Below, in pieces: positions 1 through 9,160 of a DNA stretch of 64,000 nucleotides. Source of the stretch: Anthracocystis setariae (taxonomy: Eukaryota > Basidiomycota > Ustilaginomycetes > Ustilaginales > Ustilaginaceae); NCBI GenBank assembly GCA_928724745.1, contig CAKMXJ010000032.1, positions 1,550,001 through 1,614,000 on the forward strand, read 5' to 3'. The position numbers and the translations under genes are program-made. The notes beneath the pieces were generated by a model. The model was not told the DNA's origin. It searched no databases and was given only the letters and a program-made list of their open reading frames with translations. Numbering within the stretch: the first letter of the stretch is position 1; each line of letters begins with the position of its first letter.

Positions 1-95
1 TCTGCCAATCCTCGTTGATCTTATGTCTTGACCAACCCAACCCTTCACACACACACACACACACCCCCTTCTTCCATCATACCACATCATACACA
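1..95. other. 5' flank of MRT4 with CA repeat
   Basis: Short leader upstream of the first gene. It carries a CA dinucleotide run (about 48-64) and a CT/CA-rich stretch typical of 5' untranslated sequence in this window. An open frame continues upstream of the MRT4 ATG as far as position 15, but only from a TTG codon, so it is not counted as coding. Confidence 0.5.
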
Positions 96-1037
96 ATGCC
101 TCGTGCTAAGCGATCAAAGGTCGTCTCCTTGACCAGGACCGACAAGAAGACCAAGGAGGACAAGGCCAACCTCATCGATAAGGTGCGCGATGCTGCTCAG
201 GAATACCCCTACGTCTGGATCCTCGGACACCACTCGATGCGAAACAACTACCTCAAGGAAGTTCGTGATCTCTGGAAAGGCAGCAAGATCTTTTTTGGCA
301 AGCTCAAGGTCTTGGCCCTTGCACTCGGCATGACAGAGGAGGAGGAAGTCAGGACGGGCATCAGCGGAATCAGTCAGCGTCTGTCGGGGGATGTTGGTCT
401 ACTCTTCACCGACAGCACTCCTGCCGAAGTGATCGACTGGTTCAAAGATTACCAGCGTGTCGATTTTGCGCGTGGTGGCTCCAAGGCGACCGAGACAATC
501 GAGCTTCCACAAGGCCCTGTCATGGCACGCTCCAATCCTCCAGACACCCTTCCACATCCTGTTGAGCCCCAGCTGCGACAGCTCGGTATGCCCACCGAGT
601 TGAGACGTGGTATCCCCACTCTGCTCCAGAACTACACTGTCTGCAAGCAAGGCCAAACACTCACTGCCAACCAGGCTCAGATTCTCAAGCACATCCTCGT
701 CCACATGGCAGCTTTCCGTCTCATCCCTCTTGCATACTGGTCCGCAGCGGATGCAGAACAAGATAAGGGCGAACGCGGCGTACACATCATCGAGCTGTCC
801 GACAAGGATCAGCAGCTGGTAGGCAAACAGGCTGGTAAGCTTCGTGCACCAAGCGACAACGGCTGGTCCAGGGACCGCAAGTCGAACGGCGGTGCCAAGA
901 CAAACAAGTCCAACCATGACGACGAGGACAGCGAGGAAGACGAGGATATGGAGGATGATGAGGAGGAGGAGGAGGAGGATGGCCAAGACCCTGAGGACGC
1001 CGTCACCAGCGATATGATGATGCCCGAAGGTCTCTAA
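96..1037 (+). CDS. MRT4: Ribosome assembly factor MRT4 (P0-like)
   Basis: A 313-aa nucleolar trans-acting factor of the ribosomal protein P0/L10 superfamily. Mrt4 holds the P-stalk base of pre-60S particles on 25S rRNA until P0 replaces it. The start MPRAKRSKVVSLT is followed by the family core (VWILGHHSMRNNYLKEVRDLW, residues about 45-65, then GKLKVLALALG and the GLLFTDS motif near 110-120). The start at 96 is the first ATG in the frame. The C-terminus, from about residue 265, is a basic linker followed by a very acidic Asp/Glu tail. Yeast Mrt4 is shorter, about 236 aa, and as I recall it lacks such a tail. No intron is needed. Family assignment is firm; the role of the acidic tail is unknown. 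Confidence 0.93.
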   Translation: MPRAKRSKVVSLTRTDKKTKEDKANLIDKVRDAAQEYPYVWILGHHSMRNNYLKEVRDLWKGSKIFFGKLKVLALALGMTEEEEVRTGISGISQRLSGDVGLLFTDSTPAEVIDWFKDYQRVDFARGGSKATETIELPQGPVMARSNPPDTLPHPVEPQLRQLGMPTELRRGIPTLLQNYTVCKQGQTLTANQAQILKHILVHMAAFRLIPLAYWSAADAEQDKGERGVHIIELSDKDQQLVGKQAGKLRAPSDNGWSRDRKSNGGAKTNKSNHDDEDSEEDEDMEDDEEEEEEDGQDPEDAVTSDMMMPEGL

Positions 1038-1738
1038 AGCGCCTTGAACCCCGTCTGCCACTTTCCTTTTGCATTCTCATCGTTTCCCCAGTTATCGGCA
1101 TCTAGGTCTTTCTTTGTACTTTCATACATGTTTGCTCTGCTTCCAACTCGTCGTGATACCACTTCAGCTCATGTCGCCGTCCTTGTGCGCAACGAGAATC
1201 CATCTGTCCAGTCAAGCAAGCACAAAGGCACTGACTGGCAAGATTGTTGGATCGCTGAACGGACCATTTTTCAAGAATTGTGGATGTTAGATTTCCTCCT
1301 TCATGAGCATGCTAAGCGGTCGCTCTCCCGCCAACACTGCCCTAATCTTAGCTCATGATCCGCTGCACGAGATAGCTGTTCAGTACCCACTGTACAGTTT
1401 GCTCAAGCTAACACAACAGACGTGACAACTGGATTGTGCTCTTGAAACAAAGTTTGAGATAGCGCTGGAAAGTGGTGTGGCCGAGCGACGGAGTGTTACC
1501 AGAGTACAGGATATGCCTCCACATTTTGGAGCTCAACCCGCATGCCTTGCGACCAACAACATCAAGCACCAAACAAGCGGCAACGCAACTTGGCTACTGA
1601 TCCCTCCACTGGCACAGGCGGATCACAACTTCTACGTTTCTAGTTCCGCCTTGGACGACTCAATGGCAGTTGGCGACTGCGTCGATTAGCAAACCAGTGA
1701 CCATGCCATAGCTGGCCGTTCGGTTGCTGCGCCAAAGA
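1038..1738. other. Intergenic, MRT4 to F-box gene
   Basis: About 700 bp between two plus-strand genes. The first part should be the MRT4 3' UTR and terminator and the second part the leader of the next gene. A 10-bp palindrome ACTGTACAGT lies at 1389-1398. A stretch near 1476 resembles a tRNA A-box but has no partner B-box. No gene seen. Confidence 0.5.
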
Positions 1739-3106
1739 ATGCCTCCAGAAGCACACGATGCTGGCAGTGTCGAGCTTGGAGTGCATAGCAACGGCGATGA
1801 TAGACTCCAGCTGCTTAGCGACCAATGTCCAGAATCAAGGACGCCCATCGAAAGGCTTCCGCCCGAGCTTCTCTTTTACCTCTCCAGGTTCGTCGACTTG
1901 GCTTCCCTGATCGTCCTGTGCACTGCAACATGCACTCGACTACGTACGATCTTTAGCCAATTCGACAGAGAGCTGCTCTTCCTGGAACCGGCACATCGAC
2001 TCAATCTGGGCGAATGGAGACAAGCGGCCAGAACTCTAGAGAGCTATGGGCTTGGTCCACAGCAGCAGCAGCAGCAGCATCCTCCTCGCAGTCCATCGAA
2101 TGCTGGGTGGAAGGATGACGACCATAACACCTGCTCTGAAGCCTACCAGATCTCAGAAGCGATGACGCAGCTGAGCCGAGATGAAAGTCTGATCGATTTG
2201 AATCTATTCCAGTCCATCGTCAAGTTTCTGCGGCCCGAGAGAGCCCCATGGCCTGGGAGGCAATGTCTTGGAACTGAATCTATTGGTGGCAGTACGATGG
2301 TGTTACCTGACGTGGAAGAACGCAAGAGTGTCAGCAAGATACGCTGCCTAAACCTAACTGGGTGGCACGGGATGGCTGGAGCCTTTCTGATCCAGCAACT
2401 TCGCTCGCAGCCTTGCTTAAGAGAAGTTGGCACTATCGTCAAGACCGAGAGGGCGGATAATCGGATATGGGAGCAAGCAGCTGCAGACGATTGCAAGTCA
2501 CAGCATAAAGGACAGGAAGCGAATCTCAATTCGACTCGTGTGCGCTATGTCGCAGCGCCGAACTTGGGTCGCAATCGCGGGTTCGGCATCTGGACTTCAA
2601 GTGGATTGAATCAAGCTGGTGGTGAGCTGGAGTATTCCAACATGATGGGGTTTGAGATGTGCACAAGTACGCAGATCATCGTTCAGGTGGGCAAGAGAAG
2701 ACTTCGCCGTCCGGGACAAGGGTACTTGCGCGGTGAGGGACTGCAGATGGGCTATCAAGGATACTGCATCGACATGATGACGCCGCCGCCAATGCTAGAC
2801 GAGACTCTAGCGGATGCGCCACCAACAGGCGCCGAAGGGCATGTCGACATTGGTGGATGTAGTGACGCCAGGGTTGAATCTGCTGAAACGATTCAAGCAA
2901 CTTTGGATTCGCACGCAAGCGCGGACACCAAGTTACCGGGAGACGGAGTCGGCAGCTGCGGAGTCAAGGAGAGAAGGAGGATGCATGTCATTCTATTGGG
3001 TCGGGAAGAAGTAGGCACTGAAGCGGGAGATCGGGAGCAGCATGAAGAGATGTTGGAGAGAAGCATTGTGACATGCAATCTTTGCAAGGAGCGTATCATG
3101 TTCTGA
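1739..3106 (+). CDS. F-box-like domain protein, function unknown
   Basis: A 455-aa protein whose recognisable part is an N-terminal F-box-like segment at about residues 36-80 (IERLPPELLFYLSRFVDLA, then a Cys/Thr-rich helix ending TRLRTIF). F-box proteins usually bind Skp1 in SCF ubiquitin ligases, so a role in substrate selection is possible. The rest has no leucine-rich or WD repeats I can recognise. It has a short poly-Gln run near residue 118 and a CxxC near the C-terminus (CNLC). The start is the first ATG in frame. A small upstream exon cannot be excluded, because the F-box begins only about 35 residues in. The product call rests on the single motif. Confidence 0.6.
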   Translation: MPPEAHDAGSVELGVHSNGDDRLQLLSDQCPESRTPIERLPPELLFYLSRFVDLASLIVLCTATCTRLRTIFSQFDRELLFLEPAHRLNLGEWRQAARTLESYGLGPQQQQQQHPPRSPSNAGWKDDDHNTCSEAYQISEAMTQLSRDESLIDLNLFQSIVKFLRPERAPWPGRQCLGTESIGGSTMVLPDVEERKSVSKIRCLNLTGWHGMAGAFLIQQLRSQPCLREVGTIVKTERADNRIWEQAAADDCKSQHKGQEANLNSTRVRYVAAPNLGRNRGFGIWTSSGLNQAGGELEYSNMMGFEMCTSTQIIVQVGKRRLRRPGQGYLRGEGLQMGYQGYCIDMMTPPPMLDETLADAPPTGAEGHVDIGGCSDARVESAETIQATLDSHASADTKLPGDGVGSCGVKERRRMHVILLGREEVGTEAGDREQHEEMLERSIVTCNLCKERIMF

Positions 3107-3488
3107 CTGAATTGCAAAGTATAGACTCGATTACGCTGTAGTGTATGCCCATCTCATTCTCTTCTGAAGCACAGCGATACGAGCCAAGGAAGTTAGGTGT
3201 GCTTGGAAGTTTTCGAGAACAAAGGCTTTGTATGTCGAAAGGTGAAAGTGGACATTTGCGGATGAAGAACAGTGCGAGCCCCGGGGCCGACTCCCTGGAA
3301 GGAACTGGTCAAAAGTAACTCGCAGCTAGACAGTGGTATGAGGATGTCTTGGCGGTCCATTCTTGCAAGCTTGCAAAGAGCGTCAAGGTTGGTTGAAAGC
3401 CGCCAAATTGGCCGACGTGATTTTGGGGCTATCAAGCTTGGCTTGGACACCTCGAATAGTTAGGCAGCCGAGACTTTGCGACGTTTAA

Positions 3489-3508
3489 GAAGCGAAGCGA
3501 AGCGAAGC
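3489..3508. repeat. GAAGC x4 tandem repeat
   Basis: Four perfect copies of the pentamer GAAGC, ending 14 bp before a long T homopolymer. Confidence 0.8.
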
Positions 3509-3522
3509 ACACTCTGGCAGGG

Positions 3523-3549
<27 letters not shown>
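3523..3549. repeat. Poly-T homopolymer, 27 nt
   Basis: Uninterrupted run of 27 T. On the minus strand it reads as poly-A, which could be the scar of a retroposed sequence, but no target-site duplication or coding remnant is evident beside it. Length is likely to vary between isolates or be misassembled. Confidence 0.85.
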
Positions 3550-3555
<6 letters not shown>

Positions 3556-4370
3556 CCCGTGGCGCCTGATATGTACCGAGTCCAGGATTCGGGAAGGGGA
3601 TGTTAGCACCTCACCGAGACTGCTTTAAAGTGTTTGCTACATGTCCCATACTTTCTTTGCCGTTGTGGTGGTTGTCAGGCTGCCAAATCCAAGTGTAACT
3701 GTACAGAACTGTACCAAGTGCCGATTGCTGGCGCCTTTTTGGAGCCATCTTTTTCGTTCTAATTCCTCTTCCTTAACTTTTCCAATTGTTTTTCGTGCGT
3801 GCAAGAGGAGGCTAGATGGAGTTGAGATCATCATCCAGGAGCTGCAGTCTAAGTTTTCTTAGAGCTCTCCAGTACAACAACGGATCTTAGCTATCGTCTG
3901 TGGAGAACGACGAGGTGTTTCGTATAGGTTTATCGCCAAGGTGACCGGTCTTATGTTTGTTACTGCACTGGGATTGTCAAAATCTGGTTTGTCGTGTGAA
4001 AATGAAATAGATAACCTTCATGTCGGCTTGTGGATCGTTTCTCAAAAAATCCGGTTACGATGGTTTGGGGCGGTCCAGTCATCGTAATAGCATCGAATAC
4101 TGTATGTGTTGGGACATCGTTGGTTTCACCGTCTCGACAGAGTACAATACTGCAGTGTGCGTTGAACCTCTGCCAACAAGGCTACAATAAGGTGACAGAG
4201 TGTGCGCATCAACTTGGTCAATGTGCTCCATCACTGTGGCTCTCGCCCGTGCAGGGTACGGCCTTCCGAATTGCATCGGCACTGTTCGGTTGAGCCGACC
4301 GACTGCACCACTCTTGTCTTGCATCTCGTCGGTGACGTCCGATTCTTATTCAGTGGACCAAACTGTCTCG

Positions 4371-4399
4371 GTGTGTGTGTGTGTGTGTGTGTGTGTGTG
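4371..4399. repeat. GT dinucleotide microsatellite
   Basis: Continuous alternating GT from 4371 to 4399, about 14 units, in the presumed promoter of the regulator at 5400. Confidence 0.9.
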
Positions 4400-5336
4400 C
4401 ATAGTATCTTGTAGCGCCGTCTCACGCAGTGTCAGACTACAGTACCTCTTTTGCCAGCTGCACTGAACGGTACAGTATATTGTAGAGTGCTACTGTAACG
4501 TCAGACGGCAGTCACAGGTTGCGCATCGGCAACACCAACAAGTTTACGCTGGACCCTGTTCCCGAACTCACCACCCAACTAACATTTCTCCTCCCGTTCC
4601 TCCACCTTTCTCTGGTTTCATCGCCCTCCGCCCCACCACTCCATCGTTTCTCAGATACGCGCAGCCATTGACCGTAGTTCAAGCCCTCCTACACTTCGGT
4701 CTCCACATTCCAGCAACTTATCCACAACATCTCTGTCCGCTGCTGGACCAATTTCACCGAGACAAACGCCCTTTGGCGCTGGCGTCGAAAGGTGGCTGCC
4801 TACCCCAGTACTCCAAGTTTGACATAGTCGTCCATCTCGAAAACTGGGCTGCCTTGTTTCGCCGTCCCACCTTTTGCGTCGTCAGCTCTTCCCTATAGAC
4901 TCTCACCAGTCGCGGCATAGGGCTGCACGACTAAGCACCTCCTGCCGCATCAACACCTTCCTGCATTCTTCTTTGAGCGCTGCTCACCTCCCGCATCCAC
5001 TGTCTCGGCCTTCCATCGGACTCTTGATTCATTCGCATTCGTGATCCTTCCTGCATCGTCGGTGCTCAGTCTAGGCTTTCTCTGATCAAGATCATCCAGC
5101 AAGTCCTAAAATTCTCCACCGCTCTCACCATTGCGACCAGGCACAAGTCGACCTTGGACTTGTCTTACCCGTTTGGCTCTGCATAGCAACGACTCAATCC
5201 AGCGGTCAACTCTCTGCAGCAACAATCCGTGTCGCGTGTACCTTTTGGCCGCATCTCTGCAGAACCTTGCGCTTGGACCTCACCTGACCTGAACACAGAA
5301 TTTGATAGAGTCGAAGTCCCGGCCCTCGTCCAACGC

Positions 5337-5363
5337 ATGCACTACACCGATCTCCTTCTTTGA
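5337..5363 (+). promoter_or_regulatory. Upstream ORF (8 codons) before the regulator
   Basis: ATG at 5337 opens a frame encoding MHYTDLLL and stops at TGA 5361-5363, 36 nt before the main ATG at 5400. It is the only ATG in more than 1.1 kb of presumed leader. A short upstream frame that ends before the main start would allow reinitiation and is a plausible translational brake. Confidence 0.4.
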
Positions 5364-5399
5364 GAAGCTTGTTCTCCATCTCTGCCAACTTTGCCACTA

Positions 5400-8300
5400 A
5401 TGTTGAGCATGCCCTACCGACGACAACAGGACAGTCGAAGAGATCCAAATGAATCCTCTCGGCACCTGTCACCTACACCATCCGCCTCGGTCCATCTTCC
5501 ACAAGCTCAACAGATTCATTCTACTGAACTGCCCGCTTCCATGACCATGGCTGATGCCGTTCAGTTCTTGATGACCAGTAGCGCCCATAGCGCCACGTCG
5601 AATCTGTCTGGTGACGCATCGTCCTTTGTCCATTCAAACAATGTCTACCAATCCACCAATGGCAGTCATTCGAATCATGACGCGATCCAGCAACAACACC
5701 AATCAGATCCGTACCCTCGAATACAGCAGCAACAGCAACAGCAACAAGGTGCTTTGCCAGCTCTTTCGCATCATCAGGATCATTCCTGGACCTCGGCACA
5801 CAGTGCGGCTTCTGACTCTGCTCAGCTCCAGCGTACAATGACCAGCAACAGCATTCCTCATACGCAACTCACCGATAGACAGCTCCACTCCACATCCCCA
5901 TCGGATCCTTATATTGCTCAGAACTTCAGCTTCACTTGTCTTGAAGGTCTCTCTGAGCCGGTGCAAGACGCGCAACGTGATTACGCACACTACTTGGACG
6001 GCGCGCCTCTCGATCAGCCCATGGGCCAACCAGATCCCGCTTCGATCCACTCTTTCATGCCTTCGACGCAAGCGCATTCCAGCAGCAGTGTTCTCGACGC
6101 CTTCACTTCGATCATGGCCGCTTCCGGTCTTCCCGTTACATTATCGGATCCCGCAGACCTGAGTCGCTACTCTACAGCTTCTCCAGACTCGCAAGCCACG
6201 TCCACGCACTCCTCCGACAAGAAGAAATCCACACGTCGCCAAGGGGTCACATGCGATCAGTGTCGTACCAAGCACCTTCGCTGTGATCTTGACGATCGTC
6301 GAGCCGAAGCTGCGCGAAGCCCTTCATCCGAAACCGTCAAAACTGTTTTGTTTGAAATGAAGAGAAGTTCCAGCACGGGCACGGCGATTCACCATATCCG
6401 TTGTTCTCGTTGTGAGGAGAAAGATTTCGCCTGCACCAAGACGCACGCACCCCCCTCTCGTCGGTACCCGCGTCCCAGCCGCTCGGGCAAGCGCATCGAA
6501 CAAGCACGGATGCTGCACGGCGCATCGAACAATGACGTACCCACCAACAAATCTGCTGCAGAGCGTATCAATGCCTCGAGCATCTTGATCCGAGCTCTTA
6601 CCAAATTGCGCGGCACCGAAGTCCGCATCACCGATCGGGTCATGGCCGGCTCCTTGTCGCTCCAGCTCCTCAATTGCTTCTTCGCCGTGTGCCACATGCA
6701 GGCGCCAGTTGTCGACTTTGGTCACTTCAGCAAGACTTTCAATGCTGCCAACGGCGATCCTCGGAAGATGTCTATCATGTCCAACGGTGGCTCAGCAGCT
6801 GAGGGAGTACCGTCCATCATCCCGTCCGTCAAGGGTCTTGGCTCCATCACTTGGTCAGGCACCAAGGAGAGCAAGATCGGCACGCCGGGTACAACCGAGA
6901 CCCTGCTGGCTGTGATTCATGCTTGGGCGGCTCATTACACGGATGCACCCATTGCATTCGGCCCTGGGTTCAAGGATGCAAACAACGCTTTCGTCCGTCT
7001 GCAAGAGGTCGACGAGAACGGTCTCGTCCAAACCTCGCATGATGCTGGTGATGATGAGGGAAGCAAGCCTGGCCTCAAGCGCATCAAGCGCAAGCAGGGT
7101 GTGGCGTGCGATACTTGCCGCTTGCGACGAGTCAGGTGCGATATCACTGAGCGACCCGATGGTATGGGATGCAGTCGATGCGAGGACAAGCGCATCAAGT
7201 GCACAGATACCTACATTCAAAGCAAACGCGCCAAGTTGGCTACCAAGGGTGTCAACAAAAGCAAGGATGGGTCTCACCACGAGGCGTCTTCAACGGCTGG
7301 TACCGACAGCTCGGAGACTAACCGATTGAGCCCTCGCTCTTGGATCAGCTCCAGTAGCGACACTCTGATTCGCTCCTACCGCCCTGGTGACTTGGAGCAC
7401 AATCTCCGTCGTGGCAAAGCTCGTAAGGCCTTCTGCCATGCCCTTCTTAGCCATGCGCTATCGCTTGTGGACAAACACGACCTGCTCAAGAAACCCTGCG
7501 TCGAGAGCATCCAGGTGCTAAGTCTGCTATCGCCGTTGCTCGACGGTGTCGATCACGTCCAGTCCCATTACTTCTCTGATGTGGCTAGTTCACATGCTGA
7601 AAAGCTGGGGCTGTCGATCAAACTTGTAGTAGACGAGACGGACCGGCACGCAGTCGAGCATATGCTCGGCACCATGCAGTCTCACCGCATCTTTCTTACC
7701 ACTTGGTGCCGTGATGCCATGGGTTCGGGTCTTAATCGTCGTAAAGCCTATCTCAAAGAAGAGCGTGCCATCCAGGTCGTTGGCCAAGCTCCGCTCCAAC
7801 AGAGTAAGGCACCGGTGCCATCGCCTAGTCAAGGTGAACTGGTGCTCTCGGGTGAGATGGGTCTGACTTTTGTCATCATGACCATGGTTCAGATCGGCGC
7901 TCTGTCGCGATTCCTGGCGACTCATATCGACTGTACTGAGGGCGCCAAGCCCTCGATTCCTTCTTGGCAGCAACGTTCGGATTCGTCCATGGCGCCCATG
8001 CCTCGGTCTGCGAGATTCTCAGCTCGACCTTCGATTGCTGAGCTTCGCAAGCTCGAACGTGCTTGTGGTGCGATCTGGAATAGCCTCGACTCGCTGATGC
8101 TCTTCTTTGACCAGTGTGCCTCGAAGGCGTGGACGAGCATGAACTCCCTTCAGCCATTCCGACCGTTGGGTTGGGTCGCGAGCACCAAACTGTGTGGATC
8201 GCTCCTGTATCTTGCGCTCTTCCGGGCTCTTGGGGAGCGTCACCGAGCAAATGTTGCATTCATGGCGACACTCAGCCATTCTCTTGGCGGTCAGGGTATC

Positions 8301-8879
8301 TCTGACGAGGACAAGGCAGTGGCGGCCTCGTTGAAGGCGTTGTTCGACAAGAGTATGCAACGCGCCATCGTGTCTTGCCGAAAGACCGCACGTCTGATTG
8401 GCATTCTACTGCCTCTGGGCATCTTGCAGACGGGTGGTCCGATTCTCAAGCAGCTCTTCCCCGTTGCACAATTTCTCGCCAAGATCCCGAGCGTGTCAGA
8501 TGAGCAGGTGGCGAGTCGAATCAACGTACGGCCATCTTCGGCGGGCAGTGATGTGTTTGCCGCTGACTCGGCGTGGGATGCTAGCGACTTTATCGACCCG
8601 CAGGCGTTGCAGCAGCAGCAGCAGCTGGTCGAACACGCTGCTGCGCCGCCACCCATGCAGAACAGCGAACCAATGGCAAGTGCACAGATCGACGTGCTTC
8701 GTCAACTCGAAGGCATGCACCAGCTCAATCTGGGCGCATACACGCACACCTGCAAACACGCCGAGGTCCACGCACTCATCGAAGGCCTCGCCCAACTTGG
8801 GTATGCGTGGGATACCGTGGACCGCGAAATCGCAGTCATACGCGAGTTGCTCTCCAGTACCGCCAATGCTTCGGCGTGA
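5400..8879 (+). CDS. Transcription factor with two Zn2Cys6 clusters
   Basis: A 1159-aa nuclear regulator with two Gal4-type zinc clusters. Cluster 1 has Cys285, 288, 295, 335, 338 and 345, spacing C-x2-C-x6-C-x39-C-x2-C-x6-C, so its loop is greatly enlarged. Cluster 2 has Cys570, 573, 580, 591, 594 and 601, spacing x2-x6-x10-x2-x6, a normal cluster followed by a basic stretch. Between them lies about 225 aa (SILIRALTKLRG, then a Trp- and Ala-rich part). After cluster 2 comes a helical region of some 550 aa resembling the variable middle-homology region of fungal zinc-cluster factors. Gln runs occur near residues 107 and 1065. ATG codons at 5400 and 5409 are both possible starts. Target genes and ligand are unknown. 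Most fungal family members carry a single cluster. Confidence 0.85.
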   Translation: MLSMPYRRQQDSRRDPNESSRHLSPTPSASVHLPQAQQIHSTELPASMTMADAVQFLMTSSAHSATSNLSGDASSFVHSNNVYQSTNGSHSNHDAIQQQHQSDPYPRIQQQQQQQQGALPALSHHQDHSWTSAHSAASDSAQLQRTMTSNSIPHTQLTDRQLHSTSPSDPYIAQNFSFTCLEGLSEPVQDAQRDYAHYLDGAPLDQPMGQPDPASIHSFMPSTQAHSSSSVLDAFTSIMAASGLPVTLSDPADLSRYSTASPDSQATSTHSSDKKKSTRRQGVTCDQCRTKHLRCDLDDRRAEAARSPSSETVKTVLFEMKRSSSTGTAIHHIRCSRCEEKDFACTKTHAPPSRRYPRPSRSGKRIEQARMLHGASNNDVPTNKSAAERINASSILIRALTKLRGTEVRITDRVMAGSLSLQLLNCFFAVCHMQAPVVDFGHFSKTFNAANGDPRKMSIMSNGGSAAEGVPSIIPSVKGLGSITWSGTKESKIGTPGTTETLLAVIHAWAAHYTDAPIAFGPGFKDANNAFVRLQEVDENGLVQTSHDAGDDEGSKPGLKRIKRKQGVACDTCRLRRVRCDITERPDGMGCSRCEDKRIKCTDTYIQSKRAKLATKGVNKSKDGSHHEASSTAGTDSSETNRLSPRSWISSSSDTLIRSYRPGDLEHNLRRGKARKAFCHALLSHALSLVDKHDLLKKPCVESIQVLSLLSPLLDGVDHVQSHYFSDVASSHAEKLGLSIKLVVDETDRHAVEHMLGTMQSHRIFLTTWCRDAMGSGLNRRKAYLKEERAIQVVGQAPLQQSKAPVPSPSQGELVLSGEMGLTFVIMTMVQIGALSRFLATHIDCTEGAKPSIPSWQQRSDSSMAPMPRSARFSARPSIAELRKLERACGAIWNSLDSLMLFFDQCASKAWTSMNSLQPFRPLGWVASTKLCGSLLYLALFRALGERHRANVAFMATLSHSLGGQGISDEDKAVAASLKALFDKSMQRAIVSCRKTARLIGILLPLGILQTGGPILKQLFPVAQFLAKIPSVSDEQVASRINVRPSSAGSDVFAADSAWDASDFIDPQALQQQQQLVEHAAAPPPMQNSEPMASAQIDVLRQLEGMHQLNLGAYTHTCKHAEVHALIEGLAQLGYAWDTVDREIAVIRELLSSTANASA

Positions 8880-9160
8880 TTTTTTTTCCATTGGCCGCCA
8901 ATACAGCATCTCCCCCCCCCCGGTCATCGCAGCCAGCTAAAAGGTCACCGCCACATTCTCCCTTCAGGAACCCCCTTTTCTGTCCAATCAGCCTTGCAAA
9001 GACTCGTAGCCAACGTTCAGACATGACGGATTCACAGTGCAACCCATCTCATATCCTGTGCGAATGTCTGTGCCAACTTGAAACTTTTATATTCACTTTG
9101 TCCCCCTCTGTGAATTCAGCTACATCACCGTAGAAAATCTTCTTACGCTTTGTTTCGCAT
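8880..9160. other. Convergent gap, regulator / BIO2
   Basis: 281 bp shared by the 3' ends of two convergent genes. It contains a T run right after the stop and a run of ten C near 8913. No gene. Confidence 0.5.

Larger units (their letters stand above)
3107..4222. other. Non-coding block with simple repeats
   Basis: About 1.1 kb with no convincing gene. It holds a GAAGC tetrad (3489-3508), a 27-T run (3523-3549), AACTGTAC-type words near 3697-3714 and the first TACTGTA word (4098-4104). The short open frames on either strand start from non-ATG codons or overlap each other in antisense and show no family resemblance. Confidence 0.5.
4223..5399 (+). promoter_or_regulatory. Long ATG-free leader of the double zinc-cluster regulator
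   Basis: Reading the plus strand from 4223 to 5336 I find no ATG at all, whereas the reverse complement has many. The segment from about 4560 onward is CT-rich, as other leaders in the window are. This fits a very long 5' untranslated leader, possibly with introns, feeding the gene at 5400. The only ATG before the start is at 5337, which opens an 8-codon upstream frame. A GT repeat (4371-4399) and three TACTGTA/TACAGTA words (4438, 4471, 4491) lie near its 5' end, in the likely promoter. Confidence 0.5.

Noticed and set aside
1470..1560. tRNA-like stretch GTGGCCGAGCG
   Set aside because: Resembles an A-box, but there is no B-box (GGTTCGA-type) at the right distance and no acceptor stem pairing.
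3523..3549. Poly-T run as the tail of a minus-strand retroposon
   Set aside because: No adjacent coding remnant or target-site duplication found.
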